Assembly (NCBI RefSeq): GCF_029688925.1
Contig: NZ_JARUKY010000005.1
Span: 186,001 to 250,000, forward strand
Direction of reading: 5' to 3'
DNA from: Evansella sp. AB-P1
GTDB taxonomy: Bacteria; Bacillota; Bacilli; Bacillales; Salisediminibacteriaceae
DNA: 64,000 bases
The notes under the pieces were generated by a model. That model made no database searches. It saw only the letters and a list, made by a program, of their open reading frames with translations, and was not told the DNA's origin. Shown in pieces: positions 54,536-63,998 of this stretch (position 1 is the first letter of the stretch; each line of letters starts with the position of its first letter). The translations under genes and the position numbers were made by a program.

Positions 54536-55117
54536 CTAAGTCTCCTTATTAACAAATAACAGTCCAAAATGGTGTGGAGGTAGGTTCACTTGTTTTATTA
54601 AAGACCCACCAACTTGTTCCATCAATTGTGTAATATCTTCTTGTTTTGGACGAATAGCTAAAGAAGGGCCACGTGGAGTATCATCATAATTCCAATGGAC
54701 AATAGCGATTTTCCCCTTTGGCTTAATAAGCTTCATTACATTTTCCAATACCTTTACAGGTTCTTCACAATGCAAAATATTGAATAAGCTTACATAATCA
54801 ACTAGACCAACTTCGTTCAATATAGCTTGTTTTGTTTCCTCCTCTAAAATATCCCCTTCAATCAGTTCGATATTTTTTTGTTTGTTACTGCGTCTTTTTT
54901 CATAACAACAGTTTAAAAAGTATTTATCAATATCTATACCAATAGCTTTTCCTGATATCCTTTTAGCAGCTGGAAAAAGAAAAGTACCATACCCACACCC
55001 AATATCCAAAAAATGATGAATTTCCTCTGATACACCTAATTTGTCTAGTACTTTTTCAGGGTAAAAATAACTATTCCAAATTTCTTCATCAGGCATTCCT
55101 GATTCACGAAATTTCAA
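54536..55117 (-). CDS. Class I SAM-dependent methyltransferase
   Basis: 193 residues. Motif I in FLDIGCGYGTFLFPAA, acidic residue after strand 2 in AIGIDIDKYFLN, motif II-like IELIEGDI, DYVSLFNILHCEEP as post-II, and KPKGKIAIVHWNYDDTPRGPS as motif III. Substrate unknown; members act on small molecules or arsenite-like compounds, but no Cys triad is visible. It diverges from a LysR-type regulator with a 136-nt gap, the usual arrangement of a regulator and its target. Confidence 0.85.
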   Translation of the reverse strand: MKFRESGMPDEEIWNSYFYPEKVLDKLGVSEEIHHFLDIGCGYGTFLFPAAKRISGKAIGIDIDKYFLNCCYEKRRSNKQKNIELIEGDILEEETKQAILNEVGLVDYVSLFNILHCEEPVKVLENVMKLIKPKGKIAIVHWNYDDTPRGPSLAIRPKQEDITQLMEQVGGSLIKQVNLPPHHFGLLFVNKET

Positions 55118-55253
55118 CTAAATCCCCCCCATACAAACTCCTTCTATAGCTTTATTTTAGTTGAGATTTTATAATAAAGGAAATGCATAGTTATTATAAG
55201 AACTATTAGTTTTTTGCATATCAAAACGATTTTCGTTGAAATTAGGAGAGTAT

Positions 55254-56147
55254 ATGATGGACTTACACCAATTAAAAACTTTTTATTATGTTGCAACCTT
55301 ATTGAATTTCTCAAAGGCAGCACAAAAAGTTTCACTTAGTCAACCGGCAGTCTCTCGACAAATGGAGGCACTTGAAAATTATTTTGGACTTGATCTTTTT
55401 TACCGAATTAACAAAAAAATCGAGCTAACAGATGCGGGAAGAAGATTATTAAAGTATACAGAAGAAATGCTAATGCTAGAGGAAAAAACAAAGCGGGATA
55501 TGGAATCCATAAAGAGTATTGATTCAGGAGAAATAGTAATTGGTGCTGGAACTTCAATAGGTAATTATTTCTTATCTCCACTGATAATGGATTTTTCTTG
55601 CCAATTTCCTAAAATAAACTGCAAGCTTATAATAGATAATACTTCTACTATTTTAGAAAAACTCCGTAATGGCATTATAGATATAGCCATTGTGGCTGAA
55701 CCAACATTCGACCCTAATTATTTTTATGAAGCATTAGTTCATGATGAGATTATTTTGTTATCCACAAATAAGGAACGTTACAAATTTGAAAAGCTCTCAT
55801 CCGTACACGAACTTAATAATGAAGTATTTATTTTACGAAATTATGGATCAAATACGAGAAAGTGCATCAATAACCTATTTGAAAAACTACAATTTGTTCC
55901 TTTAAAAATTGTGGAGTTTAGTTCAAATGAAGCCATAAAACAAGCAGTAATAAACGGAAATGGTATTGGTGCTTTATCAAAAATCACAGTTCAACTAGAA
56001 CTACAAAGTAAAGTGATATTTCCAATACCAGTAAAAGAACAATGTAAAAGACAGTTTTTTTTAGTTAATCATAAAGGGAAATATATGTCTCCAATTATAT
56101 TAAAGTTTAAAGATTTCATAATGGAAAGAATCAACCACATTCAATAA
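55254..56147 (+). CDS. LysR family transcription regulator
   Basis: About 297 residues. N-terminal winged helix MDLHQLKTFYYVATLLNFSKAAQKVSLSQPAVSRQMEALE, then a two-lobe periplasmic-binding-type effector domain (ELVIGAGTS-like start at IVIGAGTSIGNYF). ATG 55254 or 55257 fits AGGAG (spacing 5 or 8). It resembles the CysL/YwfK branch in length and layout. Divergent from the methyltransferase, which it probably controls (inference). Confidence 0.88.
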   Translation: MMDLHQLKTFYYVATLLNFSKAAQKVSLSQPAVSRQMEALENYFGLDLFYRINKKIELTDAGRRLLKYTEEMLMLEEKTKRDMESIKSIDSGEIVIGAGTSIGNYFLSPLIMDFSCQFPKINCKLIIDNTSTILEKLRNGIIDIAIVAEPTFDPNYFYEALVHDEIILLSTNKERYKFEKLSSVHELNNEVFILRNYGSNTRKCINNLFEKLQFVPLKIVEFSSNEAIKQAVINGNGIGALSKITVQLELQSKVIFPIPVKEQCKRQFFLVNHKGKYMSPIILKFKDFIMERINHIQ

Positions 56148-56167
56148 TTTCTATAAATACATATCCA

Positions 56168-56899
56168 CTATAATACATTATCTATTCTTGTGAGTACTTG
56201 CTTAGCTCCTCCTTCAATGGCCAATTCAAAATGATGAGTTGACGATAGTTCCTTATTAATAAGAACAGTATGACCTTTTGTCATGAAAGGTAATTGATTT
56301 ACGGGATAAACTTGGAGACTAGTTCCGATAACGATAACAAGATCCGCTTTTTCTATACTCAATAGGGCTTTATTCCAGGCAGCTTGTGGTAATGTCTCAC
56401 CAAATAATACAACATTTGGTCGGAGCTTCCCATTACACTGATGACAAGCTTTCTTATCCAAAAACTGAGCTTTCGTTGCTCGAGAATGGCATGTATGACA
56501 GCGAAAAGTTTCAATTGACCCATGGAGTTCATGTATTTTGTTACTTCCAGCAGTTCTGTGGAGTCCATCTACATTTTGAGTAGCTATATCATTAATTAGG
56601 TTCTTTTCCTCCCATTTGGATAAAGTATAATGACCTTCATGTGGTGCGGTAGTTTCCAATGTTATAAGCCTCATTTTATAGAAATCATGGAACAACGCAT
56701 AATTATGTTCAAGAGCATCCACTGTTGCTACAGTTAATGGATCAATATTTTTCCACCATCCTGAACGGGATCTAAAATCTGGTATACCACTTTCCGTTGA
56801 CATTCCTGCTCCAGTTAATATAGTCGTATGTGTTGATGCTTTTAAAAGACTTTTTAAATCTAAAATTTTTTCTTGCTGTACAGAGTTACTATCATCCAA
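56168..56899 (-). CDS. Sir2-family NAD-dependent protein deacylase
   Basis: About 243 residues from TTG 56899 (GGTGGTG 6 nt upstream); ATG 56914 lacks a ribosome-binding site. NAD-binding TGAGMSTESGIPDFRS, catalytic TQNVDGLH and His in ELHGS, four zinc cysteines as CHTC and CHQC, then NVVLFGE and VIGTSLQVYP. It should remove acyl groups from lysines using NAD, as SrtN does in Bacillus subtilis. Monocistronic, with terminators on each side of the unit. Confidence 0.9.
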   Translation of the reverse strand: MDDSNSVQQEKILDLKSLLKASTHTTILTGAGMSTESGIPDFRSRSGWWKNIDPLTVATVDALEHNYALFHDFYKMRLITLETTAPHEGHYTLSKWEEKNLINDIATQNVDGLHRTAGSNKIHELHGSIETFRCHTCHSRATKAQFLDKKACHQCNGKLRPNVVLFGETLPQAAWNKALLSIEKADLVIVIGTSLQVYPVNQLPFMTKGHTVLINKELSSTHHFELAIEGGAKQVLTRIDNVL

Positions 56900-56961
56900 A
56901 AAGATCACCACCATTTATCAAATATTAATTATATCTACTCTTTCAATAAATTTTAACATAT

Positions 56962-57010
56962 AAAAAAAGCGATGATAGTCAACTTATAGTTGTAAATTGA
57001 CATCACCGCA
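56962..57010 (-). terminator. Terminator of the LuxR-type regulator gene
   Basis: GCGGTGAT and ATCATCGC form the base with GTCAA/TTGAC above it; seven T residues follow on the minus strand. Confidence 0.75.
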
Positions 57011-57069
57011 TTATTTTTACGCTATATACTATCCTAATACTCACAAGAAACTCCTTTCATAAAATGAGT

Positions 57070-57762
57070 TTAGCGGTATCCATCTACCCAACCGTTTCGG
57101 ATAGCTTTAACCATCGCATCTGTTCTATCCTTAGCTTGAATTTTTTTTAGTATATTTCCAATGGTTGTACTAACTGTTGATTGAGCAAAATAAAGTTTTT
57201 CAGCTATTTTTGCGTTATTATTACCATCTAAAATTAGTTGTAAAATCGCTTGCTCCTTTTCTGATAAAATTGATTCTACTTTCCTTTTATTTAGAATAAG
57301 TTTTTTTAATGGTTTGTCTTTATTGTTTTTTCGTTCAATTTCATGAATAAGCTCTAAGTGTAGTTTTGGTTCTAAAAATATTCCTTTTGTAATTAACGAG
57401 TTTAACACAATGGTGACATTTTTTTGAAAATACGAAAGGGAGACAATACCATTAATAGGATAATTTAAAAATTGAAGCATATCTTTTCTTAGAGGATCTA
57501 TTGTCACTAGTAAAATTTTAGTATGTTTATCAACTACTGAATTTAATTGCATCTGTATATCTTCAATAGTTTTACTATCATTTCCTCCCACTACATAGAA
57601 AATCCAATCATCCCCTGTTATTCCATTATCATTTTTTAAATAAAAGTTCTTTAATTCAGATGATATTTCATCTTTCGTTCTACTTGCAAATGCATTTTTC
57701 TGATCAATGTAGATCAGCTTAAACTTTGTAGCATTTTTCTTTTCAGTTGTGGTAATTATCAT
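57070..57762 (-). CDS. LuxR/FixJ-type response regulator with degenerate receiver
   Basis: 230 residues. The first 130 residues have receiver-like secondary structure (FKLIYIDQKNAF, KILLVTIDP, NGIVSLSY) but lack a clear phosphorylation Asp with the usual acidic pair and Lys. The C-terminal LuxR helix-turn-helix is complete: LSEKEQAILQLILDGNNNAK then LYFAQSTVSTTIGNILKKI. GGAGG box before ATG 57762. A c-di-GMP-I aptamer and terminator precede it, so its synthesis should follow the c-di-GMP level. Targets unknown. Confidence 0.85.
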   Translation of the reverse strand: MIITTTEKKNATKFKLIYIDQKNAFASRTKDEISSELKNFYLKNDNGITGDDWIFYVVGGNDSKTIEDIQMQLNSVVDKHTKILLVTIDPLRKDMLQFLNYPINGIVSLSYFQKNVTIVLNSLITKGIFLEPKLHLELIHEIERKNNKDKPLKKLILNKRKVESILSEKEQAILQLILDGNNNAKIAEKLYFAQSTVSTTIGNILKKIQAKDRTDAMVKAIRNGWVDGYR

Positions 57763-57852
57763 ATGATATCCTCCCTTTCCGCATATTAAGTCTTACCTAA
57801 AGCTAGCCTTATAATGTCGTATACTCTATCTTGGAAATGGTATAAATTTTTA

Positions 57853-57889
57853 TAAAAAAAGGCTATTTTATTATAAAAATAAAATAGCC
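57853..57889 (-). terminator. Terminator of the riboswitch expression platform
   Basis: GGCTATTTTAT pairs with ATAAAATAGCC, followed on the minus strand by TTTTTTT, 17 nt after the aptamer. Confidence 0.8.
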
Positions 57890-57905
57890 AAACAAAACAT
57901 TATTT

Positions 57906-57981
57906 GGTAACCAGGCGATCATAGTATTATACCTTAGACCCTAGGCTTTGCGTCCTATCCTTTCAGATAGTTTGCCTTTAA
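57906..57981 (-). ncRNA. c-di-GMP-I (GEMM-I) riboswitch aptamer, upstream of LuxR-type gene
   Basis: Minus strand reads AAAGGCAAACTATC, GAAAGGATAG, GACGCAAAGCC, then GGGTCTAAGG and GCCTGGTTACC: the GEMM-I core (GGCAAAC, GAAA tetraloop, GACGCAAAGCC, receptor) in correct order. The terminator directly downstream points to control of transcription. It sits between the chemoreceptor stop and the regulator start. Confidence 0.92.
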
Positions 57982-58030
57982 CATTATATATGTTATTAAA
58001 TTTTAATCTATTGGTCAGTTAATCGTTAAT

Positions 58031-60091
58031 CTAAACTTTAAATTTCATAATAATTGAACGAAGCTGTTGAGATAGCTGTGACAGTTCCTCACTAGAATTT
58101 GATATCTCCTCAATTGATGCAGTTTGTTCTTCCATTGATGCTGAAACCTCTTGAGTAGATGCTGAGTTTTGTTCAGCAATAGCAGATAAATTCTGCATTG
58201 TATCCAGGATATCATTTTTCATATGCTCCATCTCTTGACTTGATACATTTAAATTGTGAACTGCTTCTTCAACTTCTTTAATTGCATCTGCAATTTGCAT
58301 ATATTGAGTCCGACTATTCTTTATACTATGCTCTTGCTCATTTAAAATTGTTGCAACACGTTCCATTGTTTCAACTGCATGCTTGGAATTGGTTTGTAAT
58401 TCCTTTACGACTAAATCGATAGTCCTAGTATTATCTGTGGATTGCTCAGCTAATTTTCTAATTTCATCTGCAACAACCGCAAATCCCCTACCGGCATCCC
58501 CTGCTCTAGCAGCTTCTATCGCTGCATTCAGGGCTAATAAATTCGTTTGGTCAGCAATATCCGTTATTACACTACTAGCTTTACCAATTTTGGAGGAGCT
58601 TTCATTCGTCTTTACGATACTATCGTAAACTTCCTTCGTAGCTCCACTACTTTCACTAGAAATTTTTGATAAAGTCTCAATTTCTTTTAACCCCTCATCT
58701 TTTACGAGGTTCATTTTTTCAGAAGCTTCATTAAGAACCTTGACAAAGTTCTGATTATGTTCAATACCCTCTCCTAAATGGACCGCTTTATTCGACCCAT
58801 CTTCTGTACTTTTTGCCTGTTCTGATGCTCCGTTTGATATTTCTTCAACTGTTTTTGCAACTTCCTCAGCAACACTAGCTGATTGCTGTGAAGTAGCTGT
58901 AAGTTCTTCTGCAGACGCAGCTACATGATCTGAGGATTGATTGACCTCATTAATTACCTCTCTCATATTCGTAATAATTGTTTGCAATGCATTAGCTAGC
59001 TTTCCAACTTCGTCCTTTTGCTTTAAATATTTATTTGGAATGTCTTCCTTAATATTTAAATCAGCTAAGATAAGTGCATGCTTTGTTGCTGCTCTAATTG
59101 GTTTACTGATAGAACTAGCTAACAAGTATGCAATTATTAATCCTGCTACAACTGCAATACCAACTAGCATGAAAGTAAAATTCCGTAACGCATCTACACT
59201 AGCAAATGCTTCACTAGAATCCATTTCAATAAACAAACCGACATTTTCATTACCAAGACGAAATACTCCTGCATTACCTAACACTTCGTCTCCATCATAA
59301 TTTTCGTATAAACCACCATACATAAATTCTAGATTATTTTCTTCTACCGCTACCAAAATTTCATTTATAGCTGGACCTTCCAAGGTATGTTGCAATGCAC
59401 CATCTTCACTGTACTCTCCATGAAGAGTATTTGTTAGTAAAAGACCTTCGCGATTAACCATATAGGAATCGGCTGTGCTTCCAAGTTGATCCATCCCTTG
59501 ATGGACAATTTGATCCATAACTTCTTGTTCAAGTAGTATATTAACTGTTCCCATTGTTACATTTGATTCATTAGCATAGACAGGAGTAGATACAGTGATG
59601 GTATTCATGCCAGCATATTCCGTAAATTCTACTTCAGACCAATGCTGCCTACCAGTTAACGCCCCCTGAATATATTCCCTATCTGAAAAATCATCATGTA
59701 GTATTGTATGACCATAACTTGAGGAAAAGATTACTTCTCCTTGATCGTCAGTTAAATAGATGTCTAAGAAATCGTACTCTCTAACTGCCATGGAAACTAA
59801 CCTTTGAAGTGCAGTTCTTTGCTCTATCCAAGCACCCGACTGCCATCCTTCTTCTTCTAATACCAAATATGTATCGACTACTACTCCCATATTGGAGATA
59901 ACGAAGCCATCTCCTTCTCTTTCACGATAAAAGTCATTAATTCTTTCTTCAATTAATGTAAAAAATAATTCCGATTGCCCAACGATATCTTCTTCTATTT
60001 GTTTCGAAGATTCATTGATAATAAAGATAGAGACAGTAATAAGAGGAATTAACCCAGTAATAATAAATAATACAATTAACTTTAATTTCAT
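58031..60091 (-). CDS. Methyl-accepting chemotaxis protein with dCache-type sensor
   Basis: 686 residues. Membrane helix 1 at about 5-25, an extracellular dCache-like domain (about 30-285) with [17 protein letters not shown] and [17 protein letters not shown], membrane helix 2 near 300-322, HAMP ([19 protein letters not shown]), and a full signalling domain with the conserved hairpin tip ([40 protein letters not shown]). The ligand is unknown; dCache domains often bind amino acids or organic acids. A c-di-GMP-I riboswitch precedes it, so receptor level is tied to the motile-sessile switch. Confidence 0.93.
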   Translation of the reverse strand: MKLKLIVLFIITGLIPLITVSIFIINESSKQIEEDIVGQSELFFTLIEERINDFYREREGDGFVISNMGVVVDTYLVLEEEGWQSGAWIEQRTALQRLVSMAVREYDFLDIYLTDDQGEVIFSSSYGHTILHDDFSDREYIQGALTGRQHWSEVEFTEYAGMNTITVSTPVYANESNVTMGTVNILLEQEVMDQIVHQGMDQLGSTADSYMVNREGLLLTNTLHGEYSEDGALQHTLEGPAINEILVAVEENNLEFMYGGLYENYDGDEVLGNAGVFRLGNENVGLFIEMDSSEAFASVDALRNFTFMLVGIAVVAGLIIAYLLASSISKPIRAATKHALILADLNIKEDIPNKYLKQKDEVGKLANALQTIITNMREVINEVNQSSDHVAASAEELTATSQQSASVAEEVAKTVEEISNGASEQAKSTEDGSNKAVHLGEGIEHNQNFVKVLNEASEKMNLVKDEGLKEIETLSKISSESSGATKEVYDSIVKTNESSSKIGKASSVITDIADQTNLLALNAAIEAARAGDAGRGFAVVADEIRKLAEQSTDNTRTIDLVVKELQTNSKHAVETMERVATILNEQEHSIKNSRTQYMQIADAIKEVEEAVHNLNVSSQEMEHMKNDILDTMQNLSAIAEQNSASTQEVSASMEEQTASIEEISNSSEELSQLSQQLRSIIMKFKV

Positions 60092-60353
60092 ACTTAAATT
60101 TTTAATGATAAGACCCTCCTTTTTTTATCTTGGTTAAAGGAATTTTGTTTTTTATGAAAACGGATACAATATCATCTGAGTTGAAGTGTTCTAGTTGTTG
60201 TTAAATAGAAATATCCAATATTCATGTTTTACATGAATCTATTAACCTCCCTACTAAATAGTCTCTCAACATTAATTCCTTAGCTTTAATGTACATATCG
60301 CTTAAAGGGAAACAATAATTATGTAAAAAATGGTATTAATAAAGCCAAAAATT

Positions 60354-60380
60354 AAAACCCTTTTCAAAACAAAAAAAGGG
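60354..60380 (-). terminator. Terminator of the second riboswitch
   Basis: CCCTTTT pairs with AAAAGGG, followed on the minus strand by TTTTAATTTTT. Confidence 0.7.
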
Positions 60381-60393
60381 CTTCTTAATGGTG

Positions 60394-60475
60394 TGCAACC
60401 GGCTACCATGCTATTGCTATTACTATAGCGTAGGCCCTTGGCTTTGCGTCCCTACTTTTCAGTAAGTTTGCCCTA
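60394..60475 (-). ncRNA. c-di-GMP-I (GEMM-I) riboswitch aptamer, upstream of chemoreceptor gene
   Basis: Minus strand reads AGGGCAAACTTACT, GAAAAGTAGG, GACGCAAAGCC, AAGGGCCTACG, then GGTAGCCGGTTGCA. The core elements match GEMM-I and a terminator follows. The rest of the 580-nt gap 60092-60671 contains about 260 nt of leader before the chemoreceptor and AT-rich sequence upstream; no other gene is seen. Confidence 0.92.
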
Positions 60476-60671
60476 TCATATTCGATTCGAAAGTACTATT
60501 ACTTGTTAACTATATAGAACATATTATACTATTATTTTACATAATTCAACAGAATAATTACAAATTTCATATAATATACGGAAAATATTTTCACTTTAAA
60601 GATTTTGGTACGTGAAAAATTCCCTCAGTATCATTCTAGTATCTTTTAGCTAAGGGGGTTTATCCTTTCAA

Positions 60672-61988
60672 TTAAAAGGTTTGTAACGTTTTATAAATAC
60701 ATGTCATACCGAAAAATAAAGATTCTACAGGGATTCTTTCGTCCTCTGTATGTATCGTTCTCGCTACATTTATTTCCGGTGGAAGATTCATTGGTAAAAA
60801 GCCATAGGTCTGAATTCCTAATCGTGCAAAATGACGACCATCTGTTACTCCTGGAAGTATAAAGGGAATTGGTATTCCATCTGGATCATATTCGTTTATA
60901 ATATCTGCTAAAGTATAGAAGTGCTGCATTTTAATATTTGTATGAGCAATGTCTGAACGAACAACTTCAACCTCTATAGAATCATCGTTAATCAATTGTT
61001 TTAATTCCTTTAAATAATCTTCTTCAGAAAATCCTGGTAATACTCTGCCATCTAGTTCCACTTCAATTTCACTTGGAATAACATTTACTTTCTCTGTCGT
61101 TCGAATGATAGTTGGAGCAACTGTGTTATGCAGTAAACTATCGACCAATTCACCATGTTCACCTAGACGATTAATTGCAAAATTAGTCATACGTGGATTT
61201 AAAAGCTGCTTAATAGCCATTTTTTTTGCAGGGGGCATATGGTTCGAAATACCTTCAAGCATTAACTTTACCTCCGGTGTAATATGGACTGGCATCCTAT
61301 TGTTTAACTTTTTTAAAAGCTTTGATAACTTTGCCATTGCTTCATCTCTTATTGGCAAAGCTGCATGCCCACCTTTACCTTTAATAACTAGCTTCATCCA
61401 ACAGATTTTCTTTTCCGCTACCATGATTGGATAAAAACGCTTATCAGCAATATATAATGTGAATCCACCAAACTCCCCGATTGCATATTGTATATCTTTA
61501 AATAATGAAGGGTGTTCCTCTACTAAAAACTTAGCTCCATAGTCTCCACCCGCTTCTTCATCACTTAAAATAACTAATAATACGTCTCCAGATAGCGGTA
61601 TTTTATTAACCTTTGCTTTAAGAAAGGCTGCAATCATCATTGCAACCCCACCTTTCATATCTAAAGCTCCTCTTCCCCAAACAACACCATCAATTATTTC
61701 TCCTGAGAAAGGTGGATGTGTCCAAGATTGATTTTCTGTAGTCACAACATCTACATGTCCATAAAGCATAATTGGAGAAGTTTCTCCCTCTCCTTTTAGC
61801 CTAGCTATTAAATTAGGTCGATTTTCATCTTTATATAAAATTTCTGATTCAATTCCATATTGTAGCAATAATTTTTCAATAAATTGAATACATGCTTTTT
61901 CATTTCCAGGAGGATTGGAAGTATTAAATTGAATTAGTTTTTGTAAAAGTAACTCTGGTTTTTCATGAAAGTTTAATTGATGATTCAT
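60672..61988 (-). CDS. M20 family metallopeptidase/deacylase (ArgE/DapE-like)
   Basis: 438 residues. Metal and catalytic motifs: MLYGHVDVVTTE, WGRGALDMKGGVAMM, ILSDEEAGGDYGAKFLVEE, and a C-terminal PGVTDGRHFARLGIQTYGF. A dimerisation lid starts near LVIKGKGGHAALPIRDEA. Members hydrolyse amides of amino acids or small peptides with two zinc ions; the exact substrate is open. Standalone. Confidence 0.88.
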   Translation of the reverse strand: MNHQLNFHEKPELLLQKLIQFNTSNPPGNEKACIQFIEKLLLQYGIESEILYKDENRPNLIARLKGEGETSPIMLYGHVDVVTTENQSWTHPPFSGEIIDGVVWGRGALDMKGGVAMMIAAFLKAKVNKIPLSGDVLLVILSDEEAGGDYGAKFLVEEHPSLFKDIQYAIGEFGGFTLYIADKRFYPIMVAEKKICWMKLVIKGKGGHAALPIRDEAMAKLSKLLKKLNNRMPVHITPEVKLMLEGISNHMPPAKKMAIKQLLNPRMTNFAINRLGEHGELVDSLLHNTVAPTIIRTTEKVNVIPSEIEVELDGRVLPGFSEEDYLKELKQLINDDSIEVEVVRSDIAHTNIKMQHFYTLADIINEYDPDGIPIPFILPGVTDGRHFARLGIQTYGFLPMNLPPEINVARTIHTEDERIPVESLFFGMTCIYKTLQTF

Positions 61989-62108
61989 AATTATCTCCCC
62001 ACATTTATACTACATTTTTAATATTATTTTTCCCTTTAATCATAAATAGTAACTTACCTTATAACGAAAGGTCAATGAACGAAATGTTAACTTTGTCAAA
62101 GATTAGCA

Positions 62109-62149
62109 GTAAAAAACTGAAAAGTAATAATTACTTTTCAGTTTTTTAC
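62109..62149. terminator. Terminator after bactofilin
   Basis: Near-perfect long stem: AAAACTGAAAAGTAAT with ATTACTTTTCAGTTTT, A and T runs at both ends. Confidence 0.85.
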
Positions 62150-62154
62150 TTTCT

Positions 62155-62649
62155 TTATTCATTTGTCACTTTTTCTTTCTCTTGATATATCTCTTCTTCT
62201 CTTTCTTTATGATTTATTTTCTCCTTAGACATTTCACTTCCCATATTTTTATCCTTTTCCATATCAACAACTTTTGACTTTGGTTTTATATTAGAAGAGC
62301 CTTTCATTATACTTCTTCCTTGAAAATGTGCATTTTCATCAATAACAATTGTATTCATTTCCGCTATTCCGTTAAAATGTCCAGAATCATAAATATGAAT
62401 TTTATTTTCTATTTTTACGTTTCCCTTTAATTTTCCAGCAATATATAAATTTCTTGCTGTTACGGATTTTTCAACATAGCCATCTTTACCAATCGTCACG
62501 TCCCCAGCCGTATGAATTTCTCCATAGACATTTCCATCAATTCTGATACTTGATTCAATGTTGATAATCCCTTCAACGGATGTTCCTTCACCAATTAGTG
62601 TAGAGATTTCATTTAGTTTTCTTTCATTCTTTTTTTGATTATTGAACAT
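62155..62649 (-). CDS. Bactofilin
   Basis: 164 residues. A short N-terminal tail, then the beta-helical DUF583 core (about 18-115): IGEGTSVEGIINIESSIRID, GNVYGEIHTAGDVTIGKDGY, NLYIAGKLKGNVKIENKI. The C-terminal 45 residues are charged and disordered. Bactofilins polymerise without nucleotide and organise cell-wall enzymes or shape. ATG 62649 has GGTGG nearby and a stronger AAGGAGGTG beyond a small CCAGTT/AACTGG hairpin. Follows the M23 peptidase gene by 63 nt, a pairing known in several bacteria. Confidence 0.92.
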   Translation of the reverse strand: MFNNQKKNERKLNEISTLIGEGTSVEGIINIESSIRIDGNVYGEIHTAGDVTIGKDGYVEKSVTARNLYIAGKLKGNVKIENKIHIYDSGHFNGIAEMNTIVIDENAHFQGRSIMKGSSNIKPKSKVVDMEKDKNMGSEMSKEKINHKEREEEIYQEKEKVTNE

Positions 62650-62712
62650 TTTTCCACCAGTTCTAAACTGGCTTACACCTCCTTAAATATACTATTAATT
62701 TTTCATCTGAAT

Positions 62713-63657
62713 CTACCGTTCATGAAATGTCATATAAATATAGGGATTAACGTATTCTCCGTTCCTTTTAATTTCATAGTGTAAATGAATCCCTGTGCTT
62801 CGACCAGTTGTTCCCATTCCACCAATCTTATCTCCCTTTTTCACTGATTCTCCTACTTGAACATCCGTATGATTTAAATGAGCATACAATGTTTCATATG
62901 TGTTACCATGCTCAATAATAACCGTTTGCCCATATGGTCCATCCCACCCGGCAAATGTAACAATGCCATCTGCTGTTGCATAAATCGGTGTATTTAATGA
63001 TGAAGCAATATCAATTCCTGAATGAAAAGAAGTTATGCCTGTAAAAGGATCGTATCTCGTTCCAAACTCTGAGGTTATACGACCAGTTTTTGAAGGCATA
63101 ATTGTAGGAATTGTTCTTAACTCAGCCTCATAAGCCAGTAGTTTTTCTACTGTCATTTCAAATTCACTAATCATATTAGGAAGTTGCGACCTTAGTTCTA
63201 TTAATCTTTCTGATATATCACCTTCTCTAACATCTTCACCAAGAACCTCCACTCCTCCACTCCCATCAATAGTTGGATCAATAGGTAAATCCAGTTCAAT
63301 ATCATTTAATAGTTCTTCAAAGGCTTTAAACTCCTCAATAGAACGTTGAACCTCAATAGCATCTTCTTGTAACCTCAAATACTCTTGCTCCATACCTTCC
63401 ATTTCAGATTTTACTTCCTTTACAACAAGATCACGTTTTTCGATTTCCTTATTTAATACTTCTTGTTCCATTACCTTTTCTTCAAATTTATACATAACGT
63501 AATTTGCAATAGAAAGAAGTATCATTACATTGATTAATATAATCATATAAAAAAGTAGTTTCGTTTTTTTTGTAATTTTTATTTTCTTAACAGAAGAACG
63601 AGCACCTGAAAATAGAATAACATTCCACGTCCTATGTTTTTTGTTATGATTTTTCAA
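62713..63657 (-). CDS. M23 family metallopeptidase (membrane-anchored)
   Basis: About 314 residues from TTG 63657, with GGGGTG just upstream (63669 TTG is also open). A basic N-terminus, one membrane helix (about 30-55), a long coiled coil (about 55-115), a linker, and a C-terminal LytM domain with zinc motifs HSGIDIA and GIHLHYEI and the GRITSEFGTRYDPFTG opening. It should cut peptidoglycan cross-links outside the cell, positioned by the bactofilin encoded next. Confidence 0.9.
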   Translation of the reverse strand: MKNHNKKHRTWNVILFSGARSSVKKIKITKKTKLLFYMIILINVMILLSIANYVMYKFEEKVMEQEVLNKEIEKRDLVVKEVKSEMEGMEQEYLRLQEDAIEVQRSIEEFKAFEELLNDIELDLPIDPTIDGSGGVEVLGEDVREGDISERLIELRSQLPNMISEFEMTVEKLLAYEAELRTIPTIMPSKTGRITSEFGTRYDPFTGITSFHSGIDIASSLNTPIYATADGIVTFAGWDGPYGQTVIIEHGNTYETLYAHLNHTDVQVGESVKKGDKIGGMGTTGRSTGIHLHYEIKRNGEYVNPYIYMTFHER

Positions 63658-63775
63658 TGTGCACCCCAAAAAAAATTATGGGGACTCCCCCCTTTCATGC
63701 GTACAATTTCATAAATGATTTCTAAGGAAGAGTTTGTACTCTCTTTATTCTTTATAGATTTTCAAAAGCTTGTTT

Positions 63776-63998
63776 TCATTGCTTAGCTAATGATAGCTAA
63801 ATTCCGCTGCCCCTTTGACTAACGCCTTGATTGATAACATCCATACTAAGACCAATTATTACACTTGGAAAATACAACACCAAATCCAAGCAAAATTTAA
63901 GGAAGTAGCCAAATTTGAATGATAGGTGTACCTTTTAACCATCTTCCCTATGATAATTAGTACTGGTACCAAAGTCAGAGCTTCTTCAACTACCTAAT
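63776..63998 (-). pseudogene. Decayed phage holin-like gene
   Basis: On the minus strand, VVEEALTLVPVLIIIGKMVK is followed, after a frame change, by TPIIQIWLLP-stop-ILLGFGVVFSK and, in a third frame, IIGLSMDVINQGV, then LSLAKQ and stop. Together these read like a small phage-type holin of Bacillaceae, broken by at least two frameshifts and stops. The rest of 63670-64000 shows nothing else. Confidence 0.55.
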
